NCBI GenBank assembly: GCA_965207805.1
Contig: OZ242312.1
Span: forward strand, 434,001 to 498,000
Source: Palauibacter sp965207805
GTDB lineage: Bacteria > Gemmatimonadota > Gemmatimonadetes > Palauibacterales > Palauibacteraceae
Reading direction: 5' to 3'
Length of the DNA stretch: 64,000 nucleotides
The notes under the pieces are model-generated. The model had not been told where the DNA came from and did no database searches. It saw only the letters and a program-made list of their open reading frames with translations. Shown here one piece after another: positions 35,669 to 44,307 of this stretch (position 1 is its first letter; each line of letters starts with the position of its first letter). Both the position numbers and the translations under genes were made by a program.

Positions 35669-36496
35669 TCAGCCCATCCCGGCCCGCCCGGACCCCCGGC
35701 GCCCGCGACTGCGACCGTCGGGCCGGCCGGTCTCGGCATCCGTGAGATCGAGGCCCAGGTCGAAGGTGGCCGCGTATCCGGCCTCGGTCTCGCCAACCTG
35801 CGCCATGAGGCTCTCGCCACCGTCGCGGAAGATACGGTCATCGGCGTTTGTCATGGAGCGCCGTCCATGCGCCGCGTACGGCGCCTGTGCGTGCACCTCG
35901 TCCGTGAGTGCCTCGTCGAAGTAGAGCTGCGAAGTGAACTCGTACGGCTGGCCGGAGATCTCGGTGCGCACCTTGAAGTGCACGTGGACGGCGCGCTCGC
36001 GATACCAGCCCGGATAGATCGTCGTGAACCGGGCCACGCCGTTTTCGTCCGTGTGCTGGTAGCCCCGAAGGAACTGCCGTTCCCGGGCCGACGCCGGGGC
36101 CCCGTCGTCCTCCACCCCCGAGTACACGCCGTCGGCGTCACACTGCCACACGTCGATCAGCGCGCCGGGTAGCACCGAACAGTCGCCCCGGGAGATTTGC
36201 GAGAGGTTGAACCTGAGCGTCAGCGGGATGCCCTCGCTCACCGTTCCGGTAGACGGGTCGGATCGGATGTCCGAGCGTTCGAGCCGCGCGTCGACGAAGA
36301 ACGGCCCTTCGGTCTGTTCGGGCTTCGCCACGCAGGCGGGCAGTGCGCGGGCGATCCCGTCCGCCTGGGCGGCGAGAGGGGTGCCCGTTCCCAGAACCCA
36401 CCGACCGGCGGCCAGCGCCCCGCCCCCGACGCCGAGGGCGGTGAGAGCCTCCCGCCGCGTGAGTACCCGACCCCGTTCAGTGTCGTCGTGCCGCAT
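35669..36496 (-). CDS. Tat-exported intradiol dioxygenase-like protein
   Basis: A 275-residue protein with a Tat signal (LTRREALTALGVGG). The family fold of intradiol ring-cleavage dioxygenases (protocatechuate/catechol type) is seen in LIDVWQCDADGVYSGV, the region PGWYRERAVHVHFKV and FTSQLYFDEA. The Fe(III) ligands Tyr, Tyr, His and His are placed as in the family (Tyr in GVYSG and GWYRER, His in HVHF). It would open aromatic diols with O2, but the export signal makes it one of the extracytoplasmic members with unclear substrate. ATG 36496 follows a GGAGG site. The genes downstream encode an unknown protein and a laccase-like oxidase. Confidence 0.88.
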   Translation of the reverse strand: MRHDDTERGRVLTRREALTALGVGGGALAAGRWVLGTGTPLAAQADGIARALPACVAKPEQTEGPFFVDARLERSDIRSDPSTGTVSEGIPLTLRFNLSQISRGDCSVLPGALIDVWQCDADGVYSGVEDDGAPASARERQFLRGYQHTDENGVARFTTIYPGWYRERAVHVHFKVRTEISGQPYEFTSQLYFDEALTDEVHAQAPYAAHGRRSMTNADDRIFRDGGESLMAQVGETEAGYAATFDLGLDLTDAETGRPDGRSRGRRGSGRAGMG

Positions 36497-36529
36497 GCTC
36501 TACCTCCAGAGTCGTTTGGGCGCCGGGCG

Positions 36530-37054
36530 TCAGTCGGCGTCCGGGTCGTTCTCCTCGATGATGATCTCCCGCCGCGAGGTCCGCGGCCCCCCGCCGCGAC
36601 CCGATCCGCCGGTCCCGGGGCGCGCCCCGAAGTTGCCGTACAGGCCGCTGAACCCCCCGCCGGATCCACTCATCACCTGGATCGTGCCGCGCTCGATCTG
36701 GGCGCTGAGCCGCTCCCGGACCCGGGCGATGAGGCCGCGCCTCACCGGTGGGATGAGCAGCAGGATTCCGGCGATATCCGTAATGACACCCGGGGTGATC
36801 AGCACGATGCCCGCGACGAGGATCAGGAGCGCATGGACGAGCGATTCGCCGGGAAGCGCGCCTTCCTGGAGTTCGTCGCGGACGGCCAGCCAGCCGCGCA
36901 AACCTTCGCGCCGCGCGAGCCACGCGCCGGCGAACCCAGTCCCCATGACGAGCAGGAGCGTCGGCCCGAGCCCGAGCAGACCGCCGATTTGAATGAGGAG
37001 CGCGAGTTCGACGACGGGGACGATCGTGAACAGCAGGAACAGCCGAAGAAGCAT
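36530..37054 (-). CDS. fxsA: FxsA family membrane protein
   Basis: A 174-residue membrane protein with the FxsA layout: an N-terminal hydrophobic pair (LFLLFTIVPVVELALLIQIG), GTGFAGAWLARREG, then a second pair around ITPGVITDIAGILLLIPPVR. The C-terminus is polar and glycine-rich. FxsA in E. coli affects phage exclusion; the wider function is unknown. ATG 37054 is 36 bases after the MIP18-type gene stop, within the same minus-strand run. Confidence 0.88.
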   Translation of the reverse strand: MLLRLFLLFTIVPVVELALLIQIGGLLGLGPTLLLVMGTGFAGAWLARREGLRGWLAVRDELQEGALPGESLVHALLILVAGIVLITPGVITDIAGILLLIPPVRRGLIARVRERLSAQIERGTIQVMSGSGGGFSGLYGNFGARPGTGGSGRGGGPRTSRREIIIEENDPDAD

Positions 37055-37090
37055 GGTCAGAACCGTGCGGCCATCAGAATACGGACACCG

Positions 37091-37501
37091 TCAGAAGCCC
37101 ATCATCGCCCGCACGGCCGGGTCGATCCTCTCCGGGGTCCAGAACGGCTTCCACACGAGGCTCACGACCGCCTCGTCCACGCCATCCACCGACTCCGCCG
37201 CATCCTTGGCGCCCCCGAGAATCTGACCGCCCGCCGGGCAGCCGGGGCTCGTCAGCGTCATCGTGACCTTCGCCTCGCCCTCCTCGACCTCGACATCGTA
37301 GACGAGTCCGAGATCCACGATGTTGATGCCGAGTTCGGGATCCGTCACGGTGCGGAGCGCCGTCCGCACCTTCTCCTCGATCTCGGGCGCTACTCCGGAC
37401 GTCTCGTCGGCCGATGGGGTTTCGTCCGTCGACTGTGCGTCGTCCGCCGAACCCATGCCGTCCATCGGATCCCTCGTATCCTTCGCTTCCATCGTATCCA
37501 T
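37091..37501 (-). CDS. MIP18/DUF59 family iron-sulfur assembly protein
   Basis: A 136-residue protein with the MIP18 core DPELGINIVDLGLVYDV and TSPGCPAGGQI, whose Cys is the conserved reactive residue, then WKPFWTPERIDP. These proteins assist Fe-S cluster assembly or transfer (SufT/PaaD-like). The first ~35 residues are acidic and repetitive (TDETPSADETSG) and probably disordered. Start ATG 37501 is preferred over GTG 37504. It lies between the FxsA gene and an FAD oxidoreductase gene. Confidence 0.88.
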   Translation of the reverse strand: MDTMEAKDTRDPMDGMGSADDAQSTDETPSADETSGVAPEIEEKVRTALRTVTDPELGINIVDLGLVYDVEVEEGEAKVTMTLTSPGCPAGGQILGGAKDAAESVDGVDEAVVSLVWKPFWTPERIDPAVRAMMGF

Positions 37502-37531
37502 CACCTTTCGATCGGGTCGGTCACCGACCTT

Positions 37532-38767
37532 CTATCCGACCAACTCCCCGGGTCGCACGCCCGGCTTCTCGAATTCCTTCAACAGATCCTCCACCGTGGG
37601 GCGCGCGCGCACCAGCGCCCGGCAGTCCTCCATCGCCCCCGTCGCGTTGATGAGGATCGTGCCGGTGAGCCGGTTGTCCGTCACGCAGTACACGATCGAG
37701 CGGCCGGAGCCCAGTTCGCCCGAAACGATCGTGCGGTCCACTTCGGCCGTCTCGCCGAACACGTTGATGCTGAGGTCGAACACGTGCGTGAAGAAATAGG
37801 AGAGGTGGTCGAACGCCTCCCGCGCGCCGGCCATGTTGCGGCCCGCGTGCCGCCCGTGCGCGCGGGCGTGGTCCCAGTGCTCGAGGCGCGACAGTCCGCC
37901 CCCGATGGGATCCGGGAACCGGGCCACGTCGCCCGCCGCGTAGATGTGGGCGGCCGTCGTCTCCGCGAACCCGTCCACCACGATCCCGTCCTGGACCGCG
38001 AGGCCGGCCTCGGCGCCGAGTTCATCGTTCGGCGACATCCCGACGCCGACGATCGCGACGTCGGCGGGGACCTCCTCGCCGCTGTCCAGGACGACCCGCG
38101 CAAGACGTCCCTCGCCTTCGAAGGCGGCCACGCCGGAGCCCATCATGAACCGCACGCCGCGCTCCTCGAAGTAGCGGCGGAGGAAACCCGCGATGGTCTC
38201 CGGGAAGACCCGGGCCCAGACGCGCGGCTCCACCTCCGCGACGACGGCATCGACGTCGAACTTCGAGAGCGATGAGGCGAGTTCCATCCCGATGAAGCCG
38301 GCGCCGACGAGTACGACGCGCGATGCCCCGCGGGCCAGCTCGCGCAGTTGCTCGGAGTCGGCCGCGGTGCGGAGGGTCGACACGCCGGGAAGATGGCTTC
38401 CCGGCACCTCGAGCCGCTTCGCCCGCCCGCCCGTCGCAATCAGAATGCGTCCGCCTCGAATCGCGTTCCCTTCCGCCGTATCGACGGTCATGGAGCGAGC
38501 GTCCAGGCGCTTCACCGGCGCGTCCGTGAACAGCGTGAGTCCGTCCGCCCGCTCCTCGAACCAGCGCGCGGGCTTCACGTGCAGCAAGTCCCGCGGCGCT
38601 CCCTCCGCCTGCAGGAACTCCTTGGACAGGGGAGGCCGGTGGTACGGAGGATCCGGCTCCTCCGCGAACATGGCGATCGAGCCTTCGCGGTCGATCTCGC
38701 GGATCCCGTCCACGGCCGAGACCGCGGCGAGGCCGCCCCCCACGATGACGTAGTCGAAGCTCTTCAT
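37532..38767 (-). CDS. FAD-dependent NAD(P)H:ferredoxin/rubredoxin reductase-like oxidoreductase
   Basis: A 411-residue two-nucleotide-binding flavoprotein. It starts with the FAD motif YVIVGGGLAAVSAV and has the NAD(P)H motif VVLVGAGFIGMELAS near residue 150. The FAD-closing TTAAHIYAAGDVARFPD precedes the C-terminal dimer domain. This is the layout of AIF/ferredoxin reductases that pass electrons to a ferredoxin or Rieske protein. The neighbouring MIP18 gene and the dioxygenase downstream make a redox partner in the same run likely, but no oxygenase component is seen here. Confidence 0.9.
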   Translation of the reverse strand: MKSFDYVIVGGGLAAVSAVDGIREIDREGSIAMFAEEPDPPYHRPPLSKEFLQAEGAPRDLLHVKPARWFEERADGLTLFTDAPVKRLDARSMTVDTAEGNAIRGGRILIATGGRAKRLEVPGSHLPGVSTLRTAADSEQLRELARGASRVVLVGAGFIGMELASSLSKFDVDAVVAEVEPRVWARVFPETIAGFLRRYFEERGVRFMMGSGVAAFEGEGRLARVVLDSGEEVPADVAIVGVGMSPNDELGAEAGLAVQDGIVVDGFAETTAAHIYAAGDVARFPDPIGGGLSRLEHWDHARAHGRHAGRNMAGAREAFDHLSYFFTHVFDLSINVFGETAEVDRTIVSGELGSGRSIVYCVTDNRLTGTILINATGAMEDCRALVRARPTVEDLLKEFEKPGVRPGELVG

Positions 38768-38774
38768 CCGCAGG

Positions 38775-39299
38775 TCAGCCCCCGCCGTCTTCGGCCGACT
38801 GGTCGTGGACGATGAGCCAGGCCCCTTCCACGTTCAGCAGGACGAGCGTGAACGGCCCCGTCGATGTGACCGTCCCCTCGCGTTCGAGGACGTAGCGCGC
38901 CGTCGCGACGCCGACCCGCTCGTCCACTTCCCGGACCCGCAGGCCCTCGAAGCGGAGGCTGTCCCGCGCCGCGCCCTCCGCGAAGTCCGGGGCGTATCGC
39001 TCCCGAATCCCGTCGTAGCCTTCGATGAGTCCCGTCGATCCGATATAGGTCGTCGTCGGCGATGGGGAGTAGGCGCTCATGAACCCGTCGAGATCGCCCG
39101 CGTTCCACGCCGCCGCCTGCCGGTCGAGCAGGGAGGCGACCTGCTCGGCGAGATCGGGCCCCTCGTCCGGTGCCGGAGCGCCGTTGCTGTCCAGCCGCAC
39201 GAGCTCGCAGCCCCCCGCCATGAGTCCGGCGGCCAGGGCGACTGCCGTCGCCGCGGCGAGCCCTGAACGTCGCCTCCGGCTCGATCGGTTTCGGATCAT
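38775..39299 (-). CDS. Lipoprotein with NTF2/DUF4440-like domain
   Basis: A 174-residue protein with a lipoprotein signal (AAATAVALAAGLMAGGC, Cys31) and an NTF2-like domain (LDRQAAAWNAGDLDGFMSAY, FTLVLLNVEGAWLIVHDQSA), typical of DUF4440 proteins. Its function is unknown; members bind small molecules or act in stress responses. It lies 7 bases before the oxidoreductase gene and 5 bases after the hydrolase gene, so it is co-transcribed with them. Confidence 0.87.
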   Translation of the reverse strand: MIRNRSSRRRRSGLAAATAVALAAGLMAGGCELVRLDSNGAPAPDEGPDLAEQVASLLDRQAAAWNAGDLDGFMSAYSPSPTTTYIGSTGLIEGYDGIRERYAPDFAEGAARDSLRFEGLRVREVDERVGVATARYVLEREGTVTSTGPFTLVLLNVEGAWLIVHDQSAEDGGG

Positions 39300-39304
39300 T
39301 CGTC

Positions 39305-40165
39305 TCACTCGAGTGCGCGCGTGAACAGTTCGACCGACGCGTCGATCGCCTCGTCGAGTTCCGGCGTCGTCCCCGCGAACGGGTGTCCGGCCTGGAACGT
39401 GTGCGTCCCTCCATCTACCCCGACGAGCCGCGCGAGGTCGCCCACGGCGTCGGCGATGCGCCAGGCGTCGCTGAAAGGCACCGACTCGTCGGCCGTCCCG
39501 TGCACCACCGTGACCGGAATCCGCAGACTCGCGGCGCTGTCGAGCACGTCGAGGCGATCCCGGTTCGCGCGCATGTCGTCGAGCACGTTCCGTTCGAGCG
39601 GCATGTCCTGCTTCGTGCGCGCGTTCGGGATGATCACGGTCTCCCCGGCGTCCCACCGGTCGGCGAAGCTCTCGTAGCGCGTGACCGAGGAGATCGAGGC
39701 CCAGGTGACGAGCGCCCGGACCTGGGACCGGAGCCCCGCCTTCAGGATGCAGGTGGCGCCGCCCCGACTGTGCCCGAGCAGGCCGAAGCGTTTGGCGGGG
39801 GCGACCTCGATGTTCCCGAGCCGGCCCGCCGAGAGTCCGTCGAGGATGGCCTCAAGATCCCACAGTTCGCGGGAGAAGGTGTTGTGGCTGAAGGCCTCCA
39901 GGTCATCGAAGTCCGAGTCGCGTACGCCGGAGCCGTCGAAGTTGAAGGAGACGACGGGGATCCCCGTCCGTTCGGCGAGCTGTTCGCAAAGATGGGGGAA
40001 GAAGCCCCAATCCTTGAACCCCTTGAAGCCGTGGCAGACGACGAGCGCCGCGCCATCGGCGGGAGTCGCGTTCCCGGCGCGAGAGGCGTCCTGCCAGTAG
40101 TCGCCCCGGAGATCCGCGCCCGGCGGCGCGAGTTGGAACGGGGTGCGCGTCACGGTCCGCATCAT
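39305..40165 (-). CDS. Alpha/beta hydrolase (dienelactone hydrolase/prolyl aminopeptidase-like)
   Basis: A 286-residue hydrolase. Visible are VVCHGFKGFKDWGFFP, the nucleophile elbow LLGHSRGGATCI, the acid region in VVHGTADESVPF and the final His in GGTHTFQAGHPFAG. It resembles the Bacteroidota/Gemmatimonadota hydrolases with the HGFKGFKDWG segment, whose substrates are ester-like but undefined. The start is ATG 40165, after a GGGATGA-like weak ribosome site, 4 bases after the cobalamin adenosyltransferase stop. The ORF upstream of that start is a shadow. Confidence 0.88.
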   Translation of the reverse strand: MMRTVTRTPFQLAPPGADLRGDYWQDASRAGNATPADGAALVVCHGFKGFKDWGFFPHLCEQLAERTGIPVVSFNFDGSGVRDSDFDDLEAFSHNTFSRELWDLEAILDGLSAGRLGNIEVAPAKRFGLLGHSRGGATCILKAGLRSQVRALVTWASISSVTRYESFADRWDAGETVIIPNARTKQDMPLERNVLDDMRANRDRLDVLDSAASLRIPVTVVHGTADESVPFSDAWRIADAVGDLARLVGVDGGTHTFQAGHPFAGTTPELDEAIDASVELFTRALE

Positions 40166-40169
40166 GTCT

Positions 40170-40763
40170 TCATCCCCCACCTTCGTCCCGCTGCCGCTGC
40201 GGTAGCCACATCGCGTCCTCCCGGCCGGCGCGCCGGTTCGCGGCCCGGGCGAGCGTGAACAGCAGGTCGGAAAGACGGTTGATGTAGGGGACGACGACTT
40301 CGGCGAGATCCGGCTGACCATCGAGGAGAGCCGTGACGCCCCGTTCGGCCCGCCGACAGACGGTGCGCGCGACGTGCAACTGGGCGGCGAGGGGCGATCC
40401 GCCGGGCAGGACGAAGGCCTCGAGCGCGGGAAGCTCGTCGTCCAGCGCGTCGATCCAGGCCTCGAGCGCGTCGATCCGATCGGCGGAGAGCGCGGGAATC
40501 GTGCCCTTCCGCAGCAGCCGGTCGGGATTGGCGGCGGCGAGGCGGGCCCCGATCGTGAACAGGTCCTCCTGGACGGCGCCGAGCGCCGGCCCGGATTCCC
40601 CGAGCGTCGTGGCGTCCGGATCGAGGGCGAGTGCCACCCCGATCGCGGCGTTGAGTTCGTCGACCGTGCCGTACGCCGCGACCCGCGCGTCGTCCTTCGG
40701 GACCCGCGCGCCACCGAGGAGCGTGGTCTCCCCTCCGTCCCCGCCTTTCGTGTATATCTTCAA
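40170..40763 (-). CDS. Corrinoid adenosyltransferase, PduO type
   Basis: The protein attaches the adenosyl group of ATP to cob(I)alamin to make coenzyme B12. It shows the PduO-type start KIYTKGGDGGETTLLGG and YGTVDELNAAIG, the arginine motif RRAERGV and the C-terminal YINRLSDLLFTLAR. The TTG at 40763 directly before KIYTK is preferred since relatives begin near there; GTG 40814 would add 17 residues. The hydrolase starts 4 bases after its stop. The divergent gamma-glutamyltransferase gene begins 121 bases away. Confidence 0.9.
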   Translation of the reverse strand: MKIYTKGGDGGETTLLGGARVPKDDARVAAYGTVDELNAAIGVALALDPDATTLGESGPALGAVQEDLFTIGARLAAANPDRLLRKGTIPALSADRIDALEAWIDALDDELPALEAFVLPGGSPLAAQLHVARTVCRRAERGVTALLDGQPDLAEVVVPYINRLSDLLFTLARAANRRAGREDAMWLPQRQRDEGGG

Positions 40764-40884
40764 TCGGGATCGGCCGTAATCGGGTTTGGCCGCGTGCCGC
40801 GCGTGGTGCGCCACGCTGATGAGCGAACCTTAACAGCCCGCGGCGAAACGCCGCCACCTGGCGCCGCGAAAAAGGAGTCGTGAC

Positions 40885-42666
40885 GTGAAGAAGGACGGAA
40901 CCGACCTCCGGCCCGCGGATGTTCAGTCGAGAAGGGCCTTCATCGCGACCGCGGCGGCCGGGGTGGGCGCCGTCGCGGCGGGCTCGCTGGGTGCGTGCGA
41001 TGCTGGCGGTGAAGAGGCCGCCGCGAATGCCTCCGGTACGGGAGAGGAAGATGCCGGCGGCGGGATCGTCGTGGCGCGCGGGCCGATCGCGGTGGAGGCC
41101 GGGGTCGGGGCCCTCAGGCGCGGCGGCAACGCGATCGACGCGGCCATCGCGACGGCGTTCGCGCAGTTCATCACGACGCCGTTCTCGGCCGGCGTGGGCG
41201 GCTTCGGCTGCATGGTCGTGTACGACGCCGGCACCCGACGCGCCACGTCCATCGACTTCCACGGGCGCGCGGGGAGCAGGGCCACGCCCGATATCTACCG
41301 CAGCGCGCTCGAGGGTCGGATCTACGGCCACGCGGACCGCTGGAAGGTGCGCGGCGACATCAACCAGATCGGCTACAAGGCGGTCGTCACGCCGGGCACG
41401 ATCGCCGGCCTGTGGGAGGCGTGGACCCGCTTCGGGAGCCGGCCGTGGGCCGAACTCGTGGAGCCGGCGATTCAACTCGCGTACGATGGGTTCGAGATCC
41501 CCGGCGCCCTGGCGCGCGGTTTCACGACCCGGACGGAGTCGTCTTCGGGGGTCGTCCCGTTCTTCACCAAGGTCCGGACGACCGAGGCCTCCGCGCGCAT
41601 CTTCCTGAACAACGGCGTGCCGTGGCGGGCGGGGGAACGGCTCGTGCAGCGGGACTACGGCCGTACGCTCGAACTCATCGCCGAGGGCGGCGCCGATGTG
41701 GTCTACCGGGGCGAGATCGCGGAGCGCATCGCGGCGGACTTCGAACGCAACGAGGGCCTCATCACGATGGCCGACCTCGAGGCGTACACGCCCGATGTCT
41801 ACGACCCGGTGCACGGCACGTACCGCGGACACGAGGTGTTCTCGAACGCCCTGCCGGGCAGCGGCGCCCAGGTCATCGAGATCCTGAACCTCCTCGAGGG
41901 CTACGACGTGCCGGGCCTCGAACACGGGAAAGCGGACCACGTGGAACTCCTGGGCCGCGCCCAGATCCTCTCCTTCATCGACCGGCGCCGGTACCACGGC
42001 GACCCGAAGTTCATCGACGACCCGACGGACATCCTGGTGTCGAAGGACCGCGCCGCCGAACTGAGAGAGTTCATCGACCGGCGCGAACTCCCGCCCGATG
42101 TCGTCGAGGAGCCGCCGGAAGGACCCGACACGACGCACCTCTCGACCGCGGACCGGGCCGGCAACTGCGTGGCGCTCACGCACACGCTCGGCTCCGCCTC
42201 GGGCGTCGTCACCGAAGGCCTCGGCTTCACGTGGAACAACTGCATGTTCCAGTTCAACCCGGTCGCCGGACGTCCGAACAGCATCCAACCCGGAAAGGCG
42301 CGCATCACGGGGATCTCGCCGGCGATCGTGCTGCGGGACGGGCAGCCGATCCTGGTTACGGGCGCGGCGGGCGGCACCCGCATCCTGGGCGCCGTCCAGC
42401 ACACGATCAGCAATACGGTCGACTTCGGCATGTCGGCGCTCGAGGCCGTCTCCGTCCCCCGCTGGCACTGGGAGGATCACCTGCTCGAGCTGGAGCCGCA
42501 GCTCTATCATCACCTGAAGGAAGAGCTCGAAGGGCGCGGTCTGGAGGTCGGGAACGACGCGTTCGTCGCGCAACTCCATGCGGTCGGGATCGACCCGGAA
42601 ACGGGCCGGCTGTCGGGCGGCCCGGACCCGCGCGGATGGGGTGGAGGATCGGCCACAACAGGTTGA
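40885..42666 (+). CDS. Gamma-glutamyltransferase family lipoprotein (Tat signal)
   Basis: A 593-residue Ntn-type hydrolase that transfers or hydrolyses gamma-glutamyl groups, as in glutathione breakdown. The N-terminus combines a twin-arginine motif (SRRAFIATAAAG) with a lipobox (SLGACDAGG), so it appears to be a Tat-exported lipoprotein. The precursor self-cleaves before Thr in DTTHLSTADRAGN, the catalytic nucleophile. Conserved FTWNNCMFQF and GAAGGTRI segments follow. The start is GTG 40885, with GGAG upstream. It sits just before the tRNA array. Confidence 0.92.
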   Translation: MKKDGTDLRPADVQSRRAFIATAAAGVGAVAAGSLGACDAGGEEAAANASGTGEEDAGGGIVVARGPIAVEAGVGALRRGGNAIDAAIATAFAQFITTPFSAGVGGFGCMVVYDAGTRRATSIDFHGRAGSRATPDIYRSALEGRIYGHADRWKVRGDINQIGYKAVVTPGTIAGLWEAWTRFGSRPWAELVEPAIQLAYDGFEIPGALARGFTTRTESSSGVVPFFTKVRTTEASARIFLNNGVPWRAGERLVQRDYGRTLELIAEGGADVVYRGEIAERIAADFERNEGLITMADLEAYTPDVYDPVHGTYRGHEVFSNALPGSGAQVIEILNLLEGYDVPGLEHGKADHVELLGRAQILSFIDRRRYHGDPKFIDDPTDILVSKDRAAELREFIDRRELPPDVVEEPPEGPDTTHLSTADRAGNCVALTHTLGSASGVVTEGLGFTWNNCMFQFNPVAGRPNSIQPGKARITGISPAIVLRDGQPILVTGAAGGTRILGAVQHTISNTVDFGMSALEAVSVPRWHWEDHLLELEPQLYHHLKEELEGRGLEVGNDAFVAQLHAVGIDPETGRLSGGPDPRGWGGGSATTG

Positions 42667-42702
42667 CACCTCCCTTATGCATTTGTATCCTGCGGGTCGC
42701 GC

Positions 42703-42776
<74 letters not shown>

Positions 42777-42781
42777 TCTTT

Positions 42782-42817
42782 CGCCTCGCCTCGCAAAGCT
42801 GCGGGGCGAGGCGTTTT
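42782..42817 (+). terminator. Rho-independent terminator-like hairpin after tRNA-fMet
   Basis: CGCCTCGCC (42782-42790) pairs with GGCGAGGCG (42805-42813), followed by TTTT. It lies 5 bases after the fMet gene, before tRNA-Asn, which suggests separate transcription of the rest of the array. Confidence 0.7.
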
Positions 42818-42851
42818 GCTCTCCGATCCCTTTTGCGGGACGGGGGTATGA

Positions 42852-42924
42852 TCCGGGGTAGCTCAGTGGCCAGAGCGGGTGGCTGTTAACCACTAGGTCG
42901 TGGGTTCGAATCCCACCCCCGGAG
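42852..42924 (+). tRNA. tRNA-Asn (GUU)
   Basis: A complete cloverleaf with acceptor TCCGGGG/CCCCGGA, discriminator G, T-arm GTGGGTTCGAATCCCAC and anticodon GTT in loop CTGTTAA. The CCA end is not encoded. Confidence 0.96.
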
Positions 42925-42929
42925 TAGGG

Positions 42930-42954
42930 CAGCGGGGCTCTTGCCACGGGCTGC
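42930..42954. repeat. Copy of the GCAGCGGGG...TTGCCACGGGCTGC repeat
   Basis: This spacer unit closely matches the inverted-repeat arm at 25381-25406. A shorter relative, ATTGCCACGGGCCGCC, follows tRNA-Phe near 43032-43047. It thus belongs to the dispersed repeat family. Confidence 0.55.
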
Positions 42955-42959
42955 CAAAG

Positions 42960-43032
42960 GGCTGGGTAGCTCAGGCGGTAGAGCACGGCGCTGAAAACGC
43001 CGGTGTCGGCGGTTCGACTCCGCCCCCAGCCA
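42960..43032 (+). tRNA. tRNA-Phe (GAA)
   Basis: The acceptor GGCTGGG pairs with CCCAGCC, discriminator A. The anticodon GAA is in loop CTGAAAA with stem CGGCG/CGCCG, and the T-arm is GGCGGTTCGACTCCGCC. The CCA end is not encoded. Confidence 0.96.
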
Positions 43033-43073
43033 TTGCCACGGGCCGCCGACGGCCGGTTCGCGGGAAGCGGCAG

Positions 43074-43146
43074 AGGGGCGTAGCTCAATTGGTAGAGCAC
43101 CGGTCTCCAAAACCGGCGGTTGGGGGTTCGAGTCCCTCCGCCCCTG
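43074..43146 (+). tRNA. tRNA-Trp (CCA)
   Basis: The acceptor AGGGGCG pairs with CGCCCCT, discriminator G. The anticodon CCA is in loop CTCCAAA, with stem CCGGT/ACCGG. The 3' CCA end is not encoded. Confidence 0.95.
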
Positions 43147-43149
43147 TCG

Positions 43150-43221
<72 letters not shown>

Positions 43222-43247
43222 TGGAGCAGCTTGGAACGGGATAGCGG

Positions 43248-43322
43248 GCGCCCGTAGCTCAGTTGGATCAGAGCACCGGCCTTCTAAGCCGGGGGTCCCA
43301 GGTTCGAGTCCTGGCGGGCGCG
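43248..43322 (+). tRNA. tRNA-Arg (UCU)
   Basis: The acceptor GCGCCCG pairs with CGGGCGC, discriminator G. The anticodon TCT is in loop CTTCTAA with stem CCGGC/GCCGG, and the T-arm is CCAGGTTCGAGTCCTGG. The CCA end is not encoded. Confidence 0.95.
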
Positions 43323-43349
43323 TGGCAGAAGGGGACGACAGCGGCACGA

Positions 43350-43421
43350 GCCCCCATCGTCCAACGGCTAGGACACCACTCTTTCAAGGTGGAGATAGGG
43401 GTTCGATTCCCCTTGGGGGTA
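43350..43421 (+). tRNA. tRNA-Glu (UUC)
   Basis: The acceptor GCCCCCA pairs with TGGGGGT, discriminator A. The anticodon TTC is in loop CTTTCAA, and the T-arm is AGGGGTTCGATTCCCCT. The CCA end is not encoded. Confidence 0.95.
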
Positions 43422-43465
43422 CTTGGCGGACGGGAGCGGTGACGACAGCCCGTCCGCGCGAACGC

Positions 43466-43538
43466 GGGGCCGTAGCTCAGCTGGGAGAGCGCTGCAATGG
43501 CATTGCAGAGGTCAGGGGTTCGAATCCCCTCGGCTCCA
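43466..43538 (+). tRNA. tRNA-Ala (GGC)
   Basis: The acceptor GGGGCCG pairs with CGGCTCC (one G-T pair), discriminator A. The anticodon GGC is in loop ATGGCAT with stem CTGCA/TGCAG. The CCA end is not encoded. Confidence 0.95.
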
Positions 43539-43544
43539 TGGTAC

Positions 43545-43617
<73 letters not shown>

Positions 43618-44031
43618 TCGCACTAAATCAAATCGATGCATATGTTTACCGCATCTTCCTAAGGTAACGGAAACTGAGCTTGGCTGATCGTGGCGTCCAT
43701 ATGGCGTCCAGTGGAACCCATTTTTTCGAGCGGGGGCGGACCTCGCCGCCGCGACCGTCAATCAGCGCCCGTGCCCGACCCGACTTTGGGTAGCCGTCTG
43801 AAACGCCGACGAGATCGCGAGTGTCGCTGCTCCCCAGGTCTCTCGATCTAGACCGAGAGGTCGAGAACGACCTTGGGCGGGGCTAGCCCTTGGTCAAGCT
43901 TCGCTTCGGGCGCCCCCACCCCATCGATACGAGTGGGCGGCACGAAAACGTGGCACACGCACGCCGCCGGGTGTATGCTACTTGTGCGCGTGTGGCCTTC
44001 GACTCGATCACGCTGACGCTTGGGAGATCCC
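43618..44031. other. Gene-free junction next to tRNA-Lys
   Basis: No convincing gene is seen. The stretch includes a doublet TGGCGTCCA-type motif around 43690-43715 (GGCGTCCATATGGCGTCCAG) and is less GC-rich than the backbone. It probably holds an attachment-site region and the promoter for the small genes that follow. Confidence 0.4.
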
Positions 44032-44307
44032 ATGTTTCGATTCGACATTCTTCCCCGCCTCATCCCGGATTTTCACGGTGAAACCCGGGAGGAGGCCCTC
44101 GCCGAGGTGGCGCGGCGCCGAGCATCGCCCGTTGCTCCCGACGCAGTAACTCGGTTTGACGAGTCGCCGTATGGGGGATACCGCGTCTACACGGTGTCGC
44201 TCGAAATCGCCATGGAAGTGTTCGTTGACATGGCCGACTCGGGTGTCTTCCCCGGAGAATCCGGTGCCCCGGACCTAGGCTACCGGAAGACCGCGGCCTA
44301 CCGGTGA
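44032..44307 (+). CDS. Small hypothetical protein
   Basis: 91 residues from ATG 44032, which follows GGGAG by 5 bases. It is mostly acidic and soluble, with segments FHGETREEALAEVARRR and AMEVFVDMADSGVF. No family is recognised. Its TGA overlaps the GTG start of the following membrane protein gene (GTGA), so the pair is probably translated together. Confidence 0.6.
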   Translation: MFRFDILPRLIPDFHGETREEALAEVARRRASPVAPDAVTRFDESPYGGYRVYTVSLEIAMEVFVDMADSGVFPGESGAPDLGYRKTAAYR

